Below are positions 34,573-47,254 of a stretch of 64,000 nucleotides of DNA, piece after piece (position 1 is the first letter of the stretch; each line of letters begins with the position of its first letter). The notes under the pieces were generated by a model. That model worked only from the letters and a program-made list of their open reading frames with translations. It did not search any database and was not told the origin of the DNA. A program made the position numbers and the translations under genes. Source of the stretch: Apiosordaria backusii (taxonomy: Eukaryota > Ascomycota > Sordariomycetes > Sordariales > Lasiosphaeriaceae); contig JAUKTV010000005.1 in assembly GCA_030549205.1 (NCBI GenBank), positions 2,294,001 to 2,358,000 of the forward strand, written 5' to 3'.

Positions 34573-35709
34573 TGTAGCTTCTATCATCTCTCTTTTTTGT
34601 TTTCTTTTTGTCTTGGTATCAAAGAATTATCCTCTCCTCTCTCTGTATGTTATTAAAGGATACTGGTACGGTTGGGCATGTACGTGATGAATGATTACTG
34701 TAATTTTTCTTTGAGGCCTAAGATGGTTTGTCTTGTGCTAGTTCAGCTTTACATGTGACGAGCAATGTGTGGATGGGAAGCGTTGAAGTGGGGGAAAAGA
34801 AAGGCGTATAGTGTGGCTCGTTGGATGTTGGCTTGATGAAGTGCAGAAGCTGTGAAGCAGAGTCCTTGGAGGAGCAAGGAGAGGGTAGGCGGGGCAACGC
34901 TCCTGGGTGATTTCTTGCAGAGTCCTTGGTTCAAGTCGAGGTCATTGGTACAGGTCGAGATTGCTACCACAGGCTCCAGTAGTGCCACATCATCTGAGAA
35001 ACAATTCACTTTCCCAAGAAGTAGGGCACACGACTATTTTGCTCCTCACGACCTTTTCCCTCAACGCAACCCTCCCTTCACACGACCTCTCTTTCCACAC
35101 AAACTTTCCTCCCACACAATATCTCCTCCTACACAACCTCTCCTTCCGCACAACCATTTTCTTCACACAGCCACTAACAAGACTTCATTTTACTTCTGAC
35201 AAGCCGATTCATCGCCTCCTACCTTTTCTTCTTTCCGCAGCCCTTGATCTTGCCTCACAGGATCGCCCAAGAACATTAACTTTCGTGGAGTTTTGGCAGG
35301 CTTCGAAAACTCATTTGGTTGCTCTTCTTGAGTTACCACAAGCTCTGCACCACCAGTGAGCTACCTCCACTTCGACTATTTATTCTTCTCGCCTGTGGTT
35401 TGAGAAACTTTTCATCAACCTTGAAGTCCCTGGCATATTGGCTTCACATTCTGCGAGGCCCAGCTTCGACTCCTGAGATACCTGTTTTGGTTTCCAATTT
35501 CGCTGAGCGAACGTCACAAACCAAACATCGCTTTGCGGCATCAACTGCCCCAATTACACCTAATTTACCAACCAAAAAAACACGACATCCTCCTCACCTC
35601 TTGGACCGACCACCGCGTTATCGACCTTCAAGTACGTCCCTTACGATTACGCATGATTGAGAGAGTGTGTGGCTCTACCACAAGCCCGCCAAACTTCCAG
35701 TCTTTCAAC
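34573..35709 (+). promoter_or_regulatory. Promoter and long leader of the RRM-like gene
   Basis: From about 35030 the plus strand is C/T/A-rich and G-poor up to the start at 35710, consistent with a leader of about 600 bases. It contains the imperfect tandem repeat annotated separately and several upstream ATGs, so translation may be controlled by upstream frames. The in-frame extension to 35533 lacks protein-like features. Confidence 0.45.
35057..35176 (+). repeat. Imperfect tandem repeat, about 17-18 nt units
   Basis: About six degenerate copies follow each other, each roughly CACACAACCTCTCCTTCC (for example ACACGACCTCTCTTTC, ACACAAACTTTCCTCC, ACACAATATCTCCTCC, ACACAACCTCTCCTTCC). The block lies in the G-poor leader of the RRM-like gene. 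Copies vary at several positions, so it is old or under loose constraint. Confidence 0.55.
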
Positions 35710-38700
35710 ATGAATGCTCTCCAAAAGGGCAGGATGGCCAGTCAACAATTTCCGGGCAAGGGCGGCAAGACTGTCTCCGTCGTCGCCATGTCTGCTAACG
35801 GCACCCCGCTTCCCACGCCGCTCATGAGTTACTACCTCAACATGCCTCGCGATTCTCCCTGTGTCATCTCAGTTAACAACACAAGGAAGGCCCCGCGTTT
35901 CTACAGCGACCCCCTTGCCATCCCGAAGCGAGATATAGAGTGCTGGAACCAAGCCAAGATTGAGGAAGAGACGCGTACAATTCGGACTCAGTATCCTGCT
36001 CTAGCAGAGAATGTCGTTGCTCCCACTTCTTGGGAAGATCTATACCGGTACTTCGACGCTCATGACCTGTGGCTTCAGGGTGCTTGGAACCTTTGGGCTG
36101 TCATCGACGAACTTGGATACCAGAACGAAAAGATGGAGTGCTATCGCCGAATAATGCAGGAGATTGAGAGTATGGGATCACGCTTTCCCTTGCAACCATA
36201 CGAACGCTCCATGATAGCTGATTTCGTCGAGGGGTGGATTTCATTCGCGGAGAACCGACTCATGCTCATTGAGTGGGATGGTTCACACGACATCCTGCAG
36301 CTCCTCTCACCAGTGGATTGGACAGATGGGGGAATCCAAGGCTTGAATCAGACCCAGGCCGACTTTCTGCGTCGGGAGCTCACATACTGGCATGGACATT
36401 GGCGTGAGCGATATGAGAATCCTGGCTCATACTTTTCTCCCGATCAATGGTACCACCTGGGTGGCAAGTATGCAAAGAAGGATTCTGCTTCAGGTCCCAA
36501 GAAGCGATTTGGTATGTCGCTCATAACTGACTAGATCTTCTCGATGCTAATGTATTGTTTGTTCAGTAACCCCCTATGATAAGCCACTTGTTGCAACCCT
36601 TGGCAGCCTTCATACTCTAGCCTTCGACCCCAGCATCCCTACGGGCTCAATGGCACTGTATTCGACCCTGCCCATGAACCATCATATTGAGTTCCCGGCT
36701 AGCTACAACGTCTCGGCTGGTAATTTCTCTCATCCTATGCCGTTCCTTCAACCTGCCCCGATCTCTCACTCTGTGCGGGCCCCTCAACCTCTGTCGGTCT
36801 CTCGCCCTGTGCCGGCTGGCCACCCAGTGGTTGTAAATGGTTCGACGAGGGCACCTCGCAAGGTTACCAAGAATGGTGCCACAAATGAGGAGGCCAAAAG
36901 CCCCCACCAGTCTACCCAGTCCGGGTCCAGAGCACCCTTTACTCATGAGAAGGACCTCACCGAAGCTGGCACTGAAGCGTCGGGTCCGTCGCGCCTCCCC
37001 AAGCGTTCCATCGAGGATACGGACGCGGAAGAACAGCAACCAGTGATAGCTGGTCCTGAGTTGTCTCAGAGGAATCATCCCTCCAAGAACAACGCCAAAA
37101 AGAACTCCCGCAAGCAAGTTCAGCCAAGGCTGATGTCATTCACGAACTCGAACTACTCGAACTGCAACAACCGTGACAAGACTCCATTCCTGGGGCAGAA
37201 AATTACTCCAGGTTATCATTTCCTTCCTTGTCCTTGCTCCCGCTGCAGTAGCCTGTCACGCACCGCCCTTGTCAAACAGATCGGACGTCCCCAAGGAATG
37301 CCGCAAGATGAGAAGGTTGCCCTACTCTGGGATTTCTTTTCCCGATATGGTGTGGTTCAGCACTGTGAGGTCAAAACAACCGCCAGAACGGACACCTGCT
37401 ACGCTCTCATCCGGTATGTTGGATGACTTTCTAACCGCAGAAACCCATTCTATGACAGATTGCTAATAGCCTCGTATAGATTTTCCCTCGAGAATAGTGC
37501 AGTGGCGGCTGTGAAATCTGCGGATGGGCTAGCCCTTCCCCCGCTGACCGACAGCATCCATATGGAATTTCCCTGGTTCTCGAAATACTGGACTCCAAGA
37601 TGCCATAAAACCCCACCGAAGGCTTCAGGCGTGAACCCTCCATCGAGCCGACAGTCCTCTCCTGACCAGGGCTCTGTGAACAAAGTCACGGCGCAGCAGC
37701 ATGCCGCAAGCTCATCATCCGGTCCTCCTCACAACAGAAACCATGTGGGACAGCCAAGTGCATCCCCGGAATACATTCGCGGACCTCCCCCTGGCTTTCC
37801 TCCCCCGGTTTTCAACCCTCAGGCTGGCTGGCAACCTTCCCCCCCTCGCATGCCGCCGCAGCCAGTCGGTATGAATGGACCTCATCCAAGCTACAATCAG
37901 CCAGTGGCACTTGGGCCTCCTCATTATCAGCCTCCCGTTCCTTTCCATCACCAAATTGCCCAGATCTCAGGACAGCCTCACGCTCAGGGTGGCCTTCCCC
38001 CTACCCATCACTTCAACCAAGGCTTCCAGCCATATGGTCCGCCGCAATGGCAACATGGCCCTCCTCAATGGCATCATGGTCCGCCGCCACCCTTTCATGG
38101 CCATCCTCCTTGCGCCGGCCATCAGCCGCAATCGCCATTGGAAGGTCGAGCTCCGTTCTACAATCAGAGGAGTCAGTTTGGGAACTCACAGCCTCCGATG
38201 AACCCCGAGGTACAGACTAGACAACCATTCGAGCAAGGTACCCCAAAGGCCCAATCTTTGCCACACTCAGGCTCATCGAGCAGTGATGGAAGCATTCGTA
38301 TCAATCTTCCCGGCATGTCCCCGGAAAAGCCCGCAATTGTTCAGGCCACTGATACAGAGAACATCAAAAAGACCAGCTCTGGGAACTCTGGCGGTTCTCC
38401 TGACGAACCCTCTACCCCTACAAACAATGTCTCCCCCCGACAAGGCCAGCGCCTCGATGGTATCTCAGAGAAGACGGTCCAGGAAGGAGAGACTGCCAAC
38501 GAGGGTGCCATAACGGCACGGTCCGCATGCTTCTCCATCCAAGACGTGCGGTTTGACCAGGACTTTTCTGGTACAGTAAGGATTCGCCCCAACAGGCGGA
38601 ATCAACATCAGAGACTTCCCTCAGAGTGGCTCTCTACTGGGAATCGGAACCCAACTCCAGTTGAGCAAGATGCACAACCAGGGCCCAAGAAGGGCAAGAA

Positions 38701-39898
38701 TAAGAGGAAGGCTGGTACCCGCTCTAGCTCACGTCCATCGACACCTGTCGATTCAAGCTCGAACCAGCCTAGTGAGTTCAAGGCTCAGGCTTCCGCCAAG
38801 CAGTCCGAGCCGGTGAAAGAGAATGCTGGCCTTCAGGTCCCCGGACCCAAAGGCTATCGCGCAGATGCAGGTGGATCGCTGAAGATGTCGCGGCACCGCA
38901 AGGGTCCAGCTATTCATCCCAGCCTCCTGGCTGGTCAAGGCCAATCGCCCCTCAACGATGGATCACCCGAAGAGGAGCCCGCTGCTATCCCTGTTGCCAA
39001 CGGCCACAAAGCAGAGCAACCCATCACGACAAAAGAAGCTCGATTCACGAGGTTCGATTCCATGGGTAGTATCCCCGGCTGCCCCGTCCTCCCTCGAGCG
39101 TGCGACTTGTTCCCCAACTACCCGGACTTGTCCACCTCCCCGCCCAAGATCGTGATGACGCCAGCCGAGACGGCCGCTGTTGAAGGAACGGCACCTCGTC
39201 TGGAGGCCAGGAGTTTGACCAACGGTTTGAATGGCATGCATCGGGTTTCGGATTCGTCTGTCACAGGTCACTCCTACTGCCCCAGCTTCTACAGCGCGAA
39301 GAGCACACTTTCGTCTCGAGAGAACAGCCCGCCCGAAGCCAAAGACGAGCTGTTTGTGTCGCCACCTGAGACCCCAACCAAGCAGAGCACTGCCAGCCGC
39401 CCATCGTCGGCCACATTGTCTGCCCATCCCAGCCCCAAGACCGCGACGACTGCTCCTGCTGAAGAGCCACCCACAGAGCCTCTCAAAGAGGATGCCGGTA
39501 AGAGCGACATAAAGCCCGAGGCCAAGACGCCCGAGCCCGTTGTGTCCAAATCCGAGACATCCCACCCAGAAGCACCCAAGCCAGACTCATCCAACTCGGA
39601 CAAGCTCAAGGCCAAAAAAAATTCCCGAAAGAACAAGAATAATAAAAAGGCCAAAGCCGTCACAGAAGCCGTCCCTTCTTCTTCTGAACCTCACGAGCAC
39701 CAACCAGCTGCCGCCAACAGCAACAACAGCGAGTCAAAGCCCAATACCGGGTCATCATCCCGTCCAGCTACCCCCGTTGAAAACAGCAGCAGGAACAACA
39801 AGAAGAGGAAGGCGCAGGCTAAGACCTTGGCGGAGAGGAAGCACTCTGCTGCTGCTACTGCCTCTGTGTTTGCAGCTTCTTCTTCGGCGGATTGGTGA
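35710..39898 (+). CDS. Large RRM-like, low-complexity protein
   Basis: Exons 35710-36511, 36567-37413 and 37480-39898 (introns 55 and 66 nt) encode 1,355 residues. Residues about 70-265 form an ordered N-terminal region (SWEDLYRYFDAHDLWLQGAW and following helices) that I do not recognise. Around residues 490-590 is a CPCSRC motif followed by an RRM-like fold (WDFFSRYGVVQHCEV with CYALIRFSLENSAVAAVKSA). Thereafter come Pro/Gln/His-rich repeats (GPPQWQHGPPQWHHGPP), Ser/Pro-rich stretches and basic Lys clusters. RNA binding is a reasonable inference, with low-complexity tails typical of RNP-granule proteins. A segment SSSRPSTPVDSSS recurs as SSSRPATPVENSS near the C-terminus, each next to a Lys-rich patch. 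The start was chosen at 35710, where a protein-like sequence begins. Confidence 0.8.
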
Positions 39899-41519
39899 AA
39901 CTGACATAAACCCCCTTGTTGTTTTTCGGTGGTGACTGAGAGCATATGCCGCGGAGCTTATGGAGATGAAGGGGGCGATACCGGATCGAAGACGGCACAT
40001 TACACTCAACACAGCACAGCACACCGAGCACAGCAGCACACATGATATGTTTTTTTACTTGTGTATCATTCAACAGCACAAAGCAAAGGCAATAACTGCC
40101 TTGTTATCTCTCTTTTTGTCACTTTCCTCCCCCCTTTTTCCCTTGCTCTTTCCCTTCCGTCTTCTTCCTCTTGGGGGGTGATAACCAGCAAGAGCGTCTC
40201 TATCCGCAAGAGCACATTGAGCAGGGAGCTGAATGCGCTTGGCCATATCGCCATATTTCCCTTCTTTCTTCAGGAAGTTGGCTAGCTTGGCCCAGTCATT
40301 GGCTAAAGCTGCTGCTGGTTTCCTCATCTGACATTGATCTTCTCTTCCTCACGACAGGCGTCGGATTTTCAGGTATCTGCGGGGGGTCTAATTTGGTGGT
40401 ACCGATCTCGTCTCTAGTATCTCGACATAGCTGGCGTTTGGTTGGGCTTGGGCTTGGGCTTGGTCATTCATGGCGCATGGTTGATTTGGGGGTTTTGCAC
40501 AAGACAACAAGGGCTCAATAGAGATGGGATGGGAAATTGCATTAGGAAAAGGAATGGAGATACCCCCCTGGGATAAAGGGTTTAGGGATTGTTTATTGGC
40601 GTTTAAGGGAGTGATATGGGATGTACCAGAGGAGGAAGTACAGCTTTCGAGGGGTTCTTTCAGCAAGACAGGGGTCTTGCTCACATATCGTAGACTCCGG
40701 TCATGATTAATACATTACATGGTTCTTAGTTGTTTTTTATTTTTGGCAGTTCCTGTTGTTTTGATCTCACCTTCTGCTGTAGACTCATTCCCAAGGATCA
40801 AAAGAGGGGCTTGCGTTACCATGGTGACTTTCGTCAGACTCGGCAGAATCCTGACCCCTTTCTTAAAGAGCTCAGTTCAATGGCATCATCAAGAGACACA
40901 CTCACCATGAACAGGTGCACACCCCAAGCCCAGTCCTTCAATTTTAATTGATTAGCATGGGATTTACCTACAATCTAAACGCCACCTTTTTCGTTACCTC
41001 ACAAGGTCCATGTCTGAAGCACTGATAAGGACATTCCTTTAAGACTGAAATGGCTTCTAGGTATAAAGACTCGGAAAGGGGGTAGAAAAAGAAATAAGAA
41101 GGCCTATGTGAGAATTAGTGCCGCCTGATTAAGACCTCGTGTTTCGCCCTAACAGCCATTTATCTAAAGGCCTGGAGTATACGAGATAGACAGATGATCC
41201 AACTCATTACATTATCCTACTTCAGTATCCACGCTGATTTGACTGACGCTTTTCTCCCAAAGCTCACAAATGCAACAAAAATCAGCAGGAAGTGTACAAC
41301 AATTGGACAAGTAAAAACAGCGAGTGTCGCCCTGTATCGTCTTTCCAAACCTCTTTCATCTTCCCTTCACTCATACAAGACCGTTCATAAACCCTATGCC
41401 AAACCCAAAACCAGGCCCCTATTAACATCAATAGAACTGAATTATTTTTTGGACACACCCCAGACCTAAATAACCATGGCCGTAAATCCAAAGCAAACCC
41501 GTGCCTTGCCTTACGCCAT
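39899..41519. other. Intergenic, convergent between RRM-like gene and CHS4
   Basis: This 1.6-kb gap holds the 3' flanks of two converging genes. A short run of GGGCTT repeats (ttgggcttgggcttgggct) is at about 40443-40461. Other frames have no support. Confidence 0.45.
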
Positions 41520-44500
41520 CTACATCACCAAGCACTCCCCCTCCTGTTGCTTCCCAACCTTACTTCTTGATATCCTCTCCCTAGCCCTTGGCTGGCTATT
41601 CTTGCCCGACCTCTTCAGATCCTCCAACCGTTGCCTCGCCTTGGGGAAATCTTGAGCTGTTTCTCATGTCAGTAACCTTTCCATCTTACAGCTTGTTTTC
41701 ACAAAAACTCACCGGCAGCCCTCCAATACCACCTCTTCGCGTCCTCCATATTCGCCTGCACCCCAATTCCCACTTCAGTAAAATACCCCATGGCATACTC
41801 CGCCTTCGCCAGCCCCGCCATCGCGGCCTTCCTCGCCCACAGGTACGCCTCGGTATCGCTCTGCTGCAGCACCCCCTCGCTCCCCGTCAGATACCACCCC
41901 GACAAGCACAATTCGCTCTGGTGCTCCTCCTGCATCGCCGCGCGCGAATACCACATTATCGACATCCGCGGATCAATCGGACACCCTAGCAAGCCATACT
42001 CGTAGCAGCACCCTAGTCGAAACTGACTGAACTTGTACCCCAACTCCGCCGCTTGCTTGAACAACTGGAAAGCATAGGTCTCATCCCGGATAATCACATC
42101 ATTTGGCTCCGCGCTCTCATAAAGCAGAGCCAGTTCGTGAAGGGCATGGGGGTTTTCGGCATCGGCTCTCTCAGCAGCACGCTTAAGCCAGCTGATGGCC
42201 TCGCGGGGGTTGCGCGGCTGACCCAGCAGTCCTTTGAGCAGGATCATGCCAACTTTGTACATTGCTGGGGTGTCGCCCAGAGTAGCTGCGCGTTTATACC
42301 ATTGGAAGGCCTTGACGGGGTCCTTGCGGGTGCCGCCTCCTTCGTCGTTGCCAATTTCGCAGCACACGGCCGTGCGGTAGGCTGCTGCTGCGTGGCCGAG
42401 CTTGGCTGCTGACTGGTAGAGCGAGAAGGCGTGGGCGTTATCGGGCTCGTTACCAAACAGACCGCGGCCGAGACAGTCGGCCAAGAAGAACATTGCATCG
42501 GGGTTGTTGGCTTTTTCGAGCTTTCGGAGGATCTTGTTGGCATCGACTAGGAACCTTTCGCGCGATCGAGCGCGGGCCTTGGGGTCGGGTAAGTTAGGGA
42601 CCAGCACATCAGATGCTTCTACCAAGCGCTTTGCTAGGCGGAGGGCCGAAGCTTGGTCATTTGCATCGTTTTTGATGACTGCTCGCAAGTGCTCAAGTTC
42701 TTCTACTGTAACAGGCTCCTCCACGGGTTTTGTTGCAGGTGGAGTACCACCGCCTGGCTGAACCGGAGTTTGGCTGCCTCCAAATTGGCCTGGAGGGGGA
42801 CCAGGAGGGTAACCACCCGCAGGAGGTGTTGGAGTGTTGCCTCCATATGGTGGCATGCCATTATTATTGTTCACTCCGCCGTAGTTCCTCACCGGTGGAG
42901 GTCGGTCACTTAGGTTGACCATGGAGCCGGCCATGTGTCCGGGACGGACGGGCGCGGGGTGTGAAGGCAAGCTATCGGCACTTGAGCCGTTATGTGGTGT
43001 GAGGGGCGACTGTCCCGGCCTGTATGGAATCGGACCAGGAGGCAGGTGACCAGACACAGGTGTTCCGGTTTGTAGTGGAGGGGGGCCTCGGAAATCTTGG
43101 GATTGGTCAAACGAGCCTTGCTGCTGCGGACCTGGTTGGGGTGGACCTTGTTGCTGTGGTACTTGTCTCTGTGTAGGAAGAGGAGGGATATCACCCGCCA
43201 TTTCGAACACAGCAGTCTGTGAGTTGCGCAGGTCAGGCTGAGATTTGGCTCTACTAACCTCGGGCTGTCGGCCTGGCCCACTACGAGGCTGCTCCTGTTG
43301 CCCAGGCTGCATGTGTTGATCAAACGAACCTCTTGGCCCTTGTTGGCGACCGGATTCGAAGTCGGGAAGTTCTGACCGAGCTGATGCTGATGGCGGGTTT
43401 TGAGCTGGGTATTCGTTGTTCGTACCATAGTAATCATAAAAATCGTCGACAGATGCAGGACGTTCTTGGCCTGGACCTCCGTAACCCGAGTCAGGGGCAT
43501 TCCTGTACTGGGCATCTTGAAAGTTATTTTGAGGTAGCGGAGGGACGTCGCTCGGAGGATAAACCCTTGGTGCTCGCATGCTTTGTGCGGTGCTCGGTCT
43601 CTGTGGCATAGCACCACCACGCCCGCCTGGTCCAATTGGTCCGTTATAGGGAGCACTATCACGCCGTGGAGGAGGGCCTGGGTGGCGCATGTCCATAGGT
43701 TCTCTTGCTGGCATTGTCATGCTGCGTCCTGGCGGTCCGAAGTTCTCTTCTCCGTAGCCACCGGGCTGTGGCCCGTAACCAGGTCCTTGGGGTCCGGGAG
43801 GAGGACCGCGCCGTGGATCAGGATAGTCCTGACCTCGATAAGGCTGTGGAGGTCCTCGAGGGGGGCTCATCGGGCCGCCGTAACCATTGGGAGGGCGCAT
43901 CGGCCCAGGTCCTCGTTGTGGACCAGGGCCATTCGGACCTCTTGGTCCAGCTCTCGAACCTCCGGACAAATTGACGCCGTCCATTTGAGCCACGATTTCC
44001 TGTTCCTGAGCGAGATCCGACTTTGCTTGAGCTCCGGGGAATGCTGGGAAGGGTCCGTTATTCACACCAGCATTCATTGGTGGCCCCCGGTTTGCTAAGC
44101 AGTGGTTAGTAAGAGCCAAAATGGCCGTGATGATTCATAAATCATATCAACTAAAACTTACCAGTTGGATCCGAATTGGGACCCCTTTCAAGAGGACCAG
44201 GACGTCCTTGTGGCGGATAACCTCGCCCAGGGCCTCCTGGACCGGGTCCATATCCGCCTCCACGAGGAGGGTAGGGGCCTCCTCGGCCTCCGCCCGGTGG
44301 GGGTCTCATCGGACCGCCTCTTCCGCCTTGCATTGGTGGTCCTCCTCTTCCAAAACCATTGGGTCCATTAGGCCCAGGAGGTCCGTTCGGCCCGGGATTG
44401 TAATAATCTTGCTGCGGGTAGCCTTGGTTTGGCGGCGGTCCTCCTCGTCCGTAATTATCGTTGTATTGACCATCATAGCCCTGATCGTAGCCGTTTCCGT

Positions 44501-44702
44501 TCCCATAGTCGTCATAGCCATAATCATAGCCCTCCTGGTACTGGTCATACTGCTGCTGCTGCTGTTGTGGTGGAGGTGGCCCATTATACTGCTGCGGTCC
44601 GCCAGGTCCGGGCGGATATTGTCGCTGCGGCGGCGGTCGTTGTGCAGGACCTCCGCCGTATCCTCCCCCAGGTCCTCCACCATATTGGCCGTTGTAAGCC
44701 AT
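41520..44702 (-). CDS. CHS4: Chitin synthase activator, Skt5/Chs4 family with Sel1-like repeats
   Basis: Exons 44702-44162, 44094-41713 and 41656-41520 (introns 67 and 56 nt) give 1,019 residues. The first half is Gly/Pro/Tyr/Gln-rich with a Q6 run (MAYNGQYGGGPGGGYGG onward). From about residue 640 there are Sel1-like repeats (ANNPDAMFFLADCLGRGLFG, YRTAVCCEIGNDEGGG, AMYKVGMILLKGLLGQ, SQFRLGCCYEYGLLGC, AEYAMGYFTEVGIGVQ). The protein ends in CLVM, a CaaX box predicted to be prenylated, as in yeast Chs4. It recruits and activates chitin synthase III at sites of wall growth. The terminal exon carrying the CaaX box is short but has good splice signals. Confidence 0.93.
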
Positions 44703-47254
44703 ATCTGCGACACACGCCGAGGGCCTGCCTAAATGCCGTGTGCTGTGCTGACCTTGGTCCGTTTCCTTTCTTCTATGGGTGGGACTTGAAGCCAAACACC
44801 GTAGCCGAGATTTCGAGACTTAGAAATTCGGGGCGGTGATCATGATATGGTGTCGGAAAGATTATGTCGTTATTAATTTCTAACGAGTTGGCGGTGCGAC
44901 TTGTGTGAAGATCTGAAGTTGCACGGCAACCAAGGCAAAGCGAGGAATTAACTTTATTAAGGACGCTTAAGTCGAGAGTTCGGCCCGCTTGAGCGCTTGT
45001 CCAAAGGCGGGGCGACAGATGTCGGCGGCCTCACTATGAAATCAGATCGCCAGTCCAGACCGGGGCTCGTCGACAAAGAAAACTCGGAGGGGACTGCCGT
45101 TCTGCTCGCCGATGTTGTAAGGTAGGATCGGGTTGTTGTTAGAAGAAAAGAGCAGAGGAGAAGGAATGGTGGGACTCTTGAAGTGGCGCTCGTCAAGGAG
45201 TGGAAGGGCTACCAAGCGGAGCCGGGCGATTGTTTGTAAATATGAAGAAAATCTATGTTCAAAATGCTGGACGGATGGCAGCAGTCAAAATTTTGGAGAG
45301 CTGGACCCGTGGAAAACGATGAGGCAAAGATGGGCAGGGAGGAATGCATTGTGACCCAGTCGAGGTCATAAGCCGTCTTTGCCGCGACAAGAAGGGCCCT
45401 CCTTACCACGCTACAAATGGTAAAGTGACGCCCAGGGTGTGGAAAAGGCGGGGCCGAAGGCTGTTACGCTGTTACATGCTCCGTACATGCATTCATTAGG
45501 GGTCTCGGACAGTCGGACCACAGCAAATCAATGGCAGGTACAAAAACAGCATGTCCTCCTCTTCATTTTACTTTCTCCCTGATGACAGACTTTCCAGTGT
45601 ATGGTTGTCAATCAGCGACCTTTTGAAGGAGGCTCAGCGATGTGCAGGCTCAGTGGGATGAAAAACCTGGAGAGAAGCCCCATTCTAACGGCGCCCATTC
45701 TCCAGACCCGTTCGCTTGATCCCGGCATTAGAGGACTCCGCTAAGGTCCGCCACCGGGGCATTTTCCGCCTTACTGAGCTCCTTGTTGAGCTTGGAGAAA
45801 AGTATGAAACAACGATGCCTGTCGCCAAGTTGTGAGGGCTATGGTAATCCATCCACTACAGAGTTGATTGCAACTTTGCATGCGTTCAGAAAGCCATTAA
45901 ACACCATGCAGTAAGACGGCAAGGTGCTTCTGTCAGTCACCTACCACGACAACTGGTAGACCGGCATAGGGCTCTGCTGGTTGATAACCCGGTTGTAGTG
46001 TTTGAGTTGGGGCGCGGAGTCGGGATAATCCTGCTACGGAGTATTCTGCTTCTTTGCATGGTCTGGTCGTAGATCTGTCGGCGTCTCCTGTCGAATGCTG
46101 TTGTAACACATGCATCTTTCCAGCGGCTATTTAAGTGGATAGAGGTGGTGAACAATCTGTAGCCAGGCCCGCTGGCCATTCTGGAAGAACACAATCCAGG
46201 AGATTAATTACACCGCAGGAGAAGTTGTGAAACACTTCTGGCCCAGATCTTCTATTGATAGGACGACATCAGCGGCATCAGTGAAGTTGGGCTATACACT
46301 ACATACGTGGACTCAAACTCACCTATGACCAGTGACGGCATCGACATTGCTCAGCCAAGGCCACAGACGTCAACAAGACGTGCCTTGGCATGCAATTGAT
46401 GCTTCGAGAACGTAAAAGTTCCTTGTCTTTCCACCCGACATCCGAGATTGTTTTCAAAGGCGCCGGGGTAGGTGTTTCAGAAGCTGTTGAGCTTATCACC
46501 AGCAAGCTTTGGTGACATCCGTGCTACCTCGCTCACCTAGGTGAGGAAGTGGTTGAGCGCCAGCTTGGGAGACCAAGCAGCAATGGATGACGCCCATTGA
46601 AGTGTTGACAACACACTCGACGATGTTGTAAGAGCCATTCGTAATGAGCCACTGGATAAAAGGGGCAATTCAGATTTGAGTCTGTAATTGGATTACAAGT
46701 CCTCAAGGGGCAATCAGCACAAGACTTACAAGACTTTGGTCGGACGAATGACAACCCCCAGACGGCCGCCCTGGGTTTGGCTGTGCCTCTCTGCAGGAGA
46801 AAAGGGAGTTGCCGCGTCGCCCCGCCCCCATCTGGCCTGCTGTCACCTTCTATCAGCCGCAATAATGGGCCGTTTGGTTGCCTCCGTACCTCCTTGCCAC
46901 GAAGAACGGGAACAGCATGGGAATGGTTTGACGATTTGCAGGTTGGTGTTGAAAGTTGAGAGAGAGAGCTGGCAGCTGGCACTGACCGAGAGAAATGAAC
47001 ACCAGTCTCCCATCCGCCAAGACTTCGAGGAGAGAACGTCTGGCCCGAGCGTCAAAGGCACAATTCTGCCACTTCTGTCCGCCTTGAGCTGACCTCATCC
47101 GAGCCAGCATCATCGAGGGCCTCGAAGGGTACCATATCGAGTCGTTATCAGACAAAGTCGTGCACATCACTTTGCCGCCAAAATATACGAATTTTACATT
47201 TTGATGGTAACCTCTTAGCCTTTCAGCTGGTACTTTGTAAACGTCACATCCAAG
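44703..47254. promoter_or_regulatory. Divergent region between CHS4 and CBP4
   Basis: These 2.5 kb contain no supported gene. Frames such as 46688-47092 and 44957-45196 are short and random-looking. Upstream elements of both divergent genes should lie here, but no specific site was recognised. Confidence 0.45.

Noticed and set aside
35533..35709. 59-codon in-frame extension of the RRM-like protein
   Set aside because: It reads through G-poor leader sequence and lacks protein-like character; ATG 35710 marks the start of normal coding composition.
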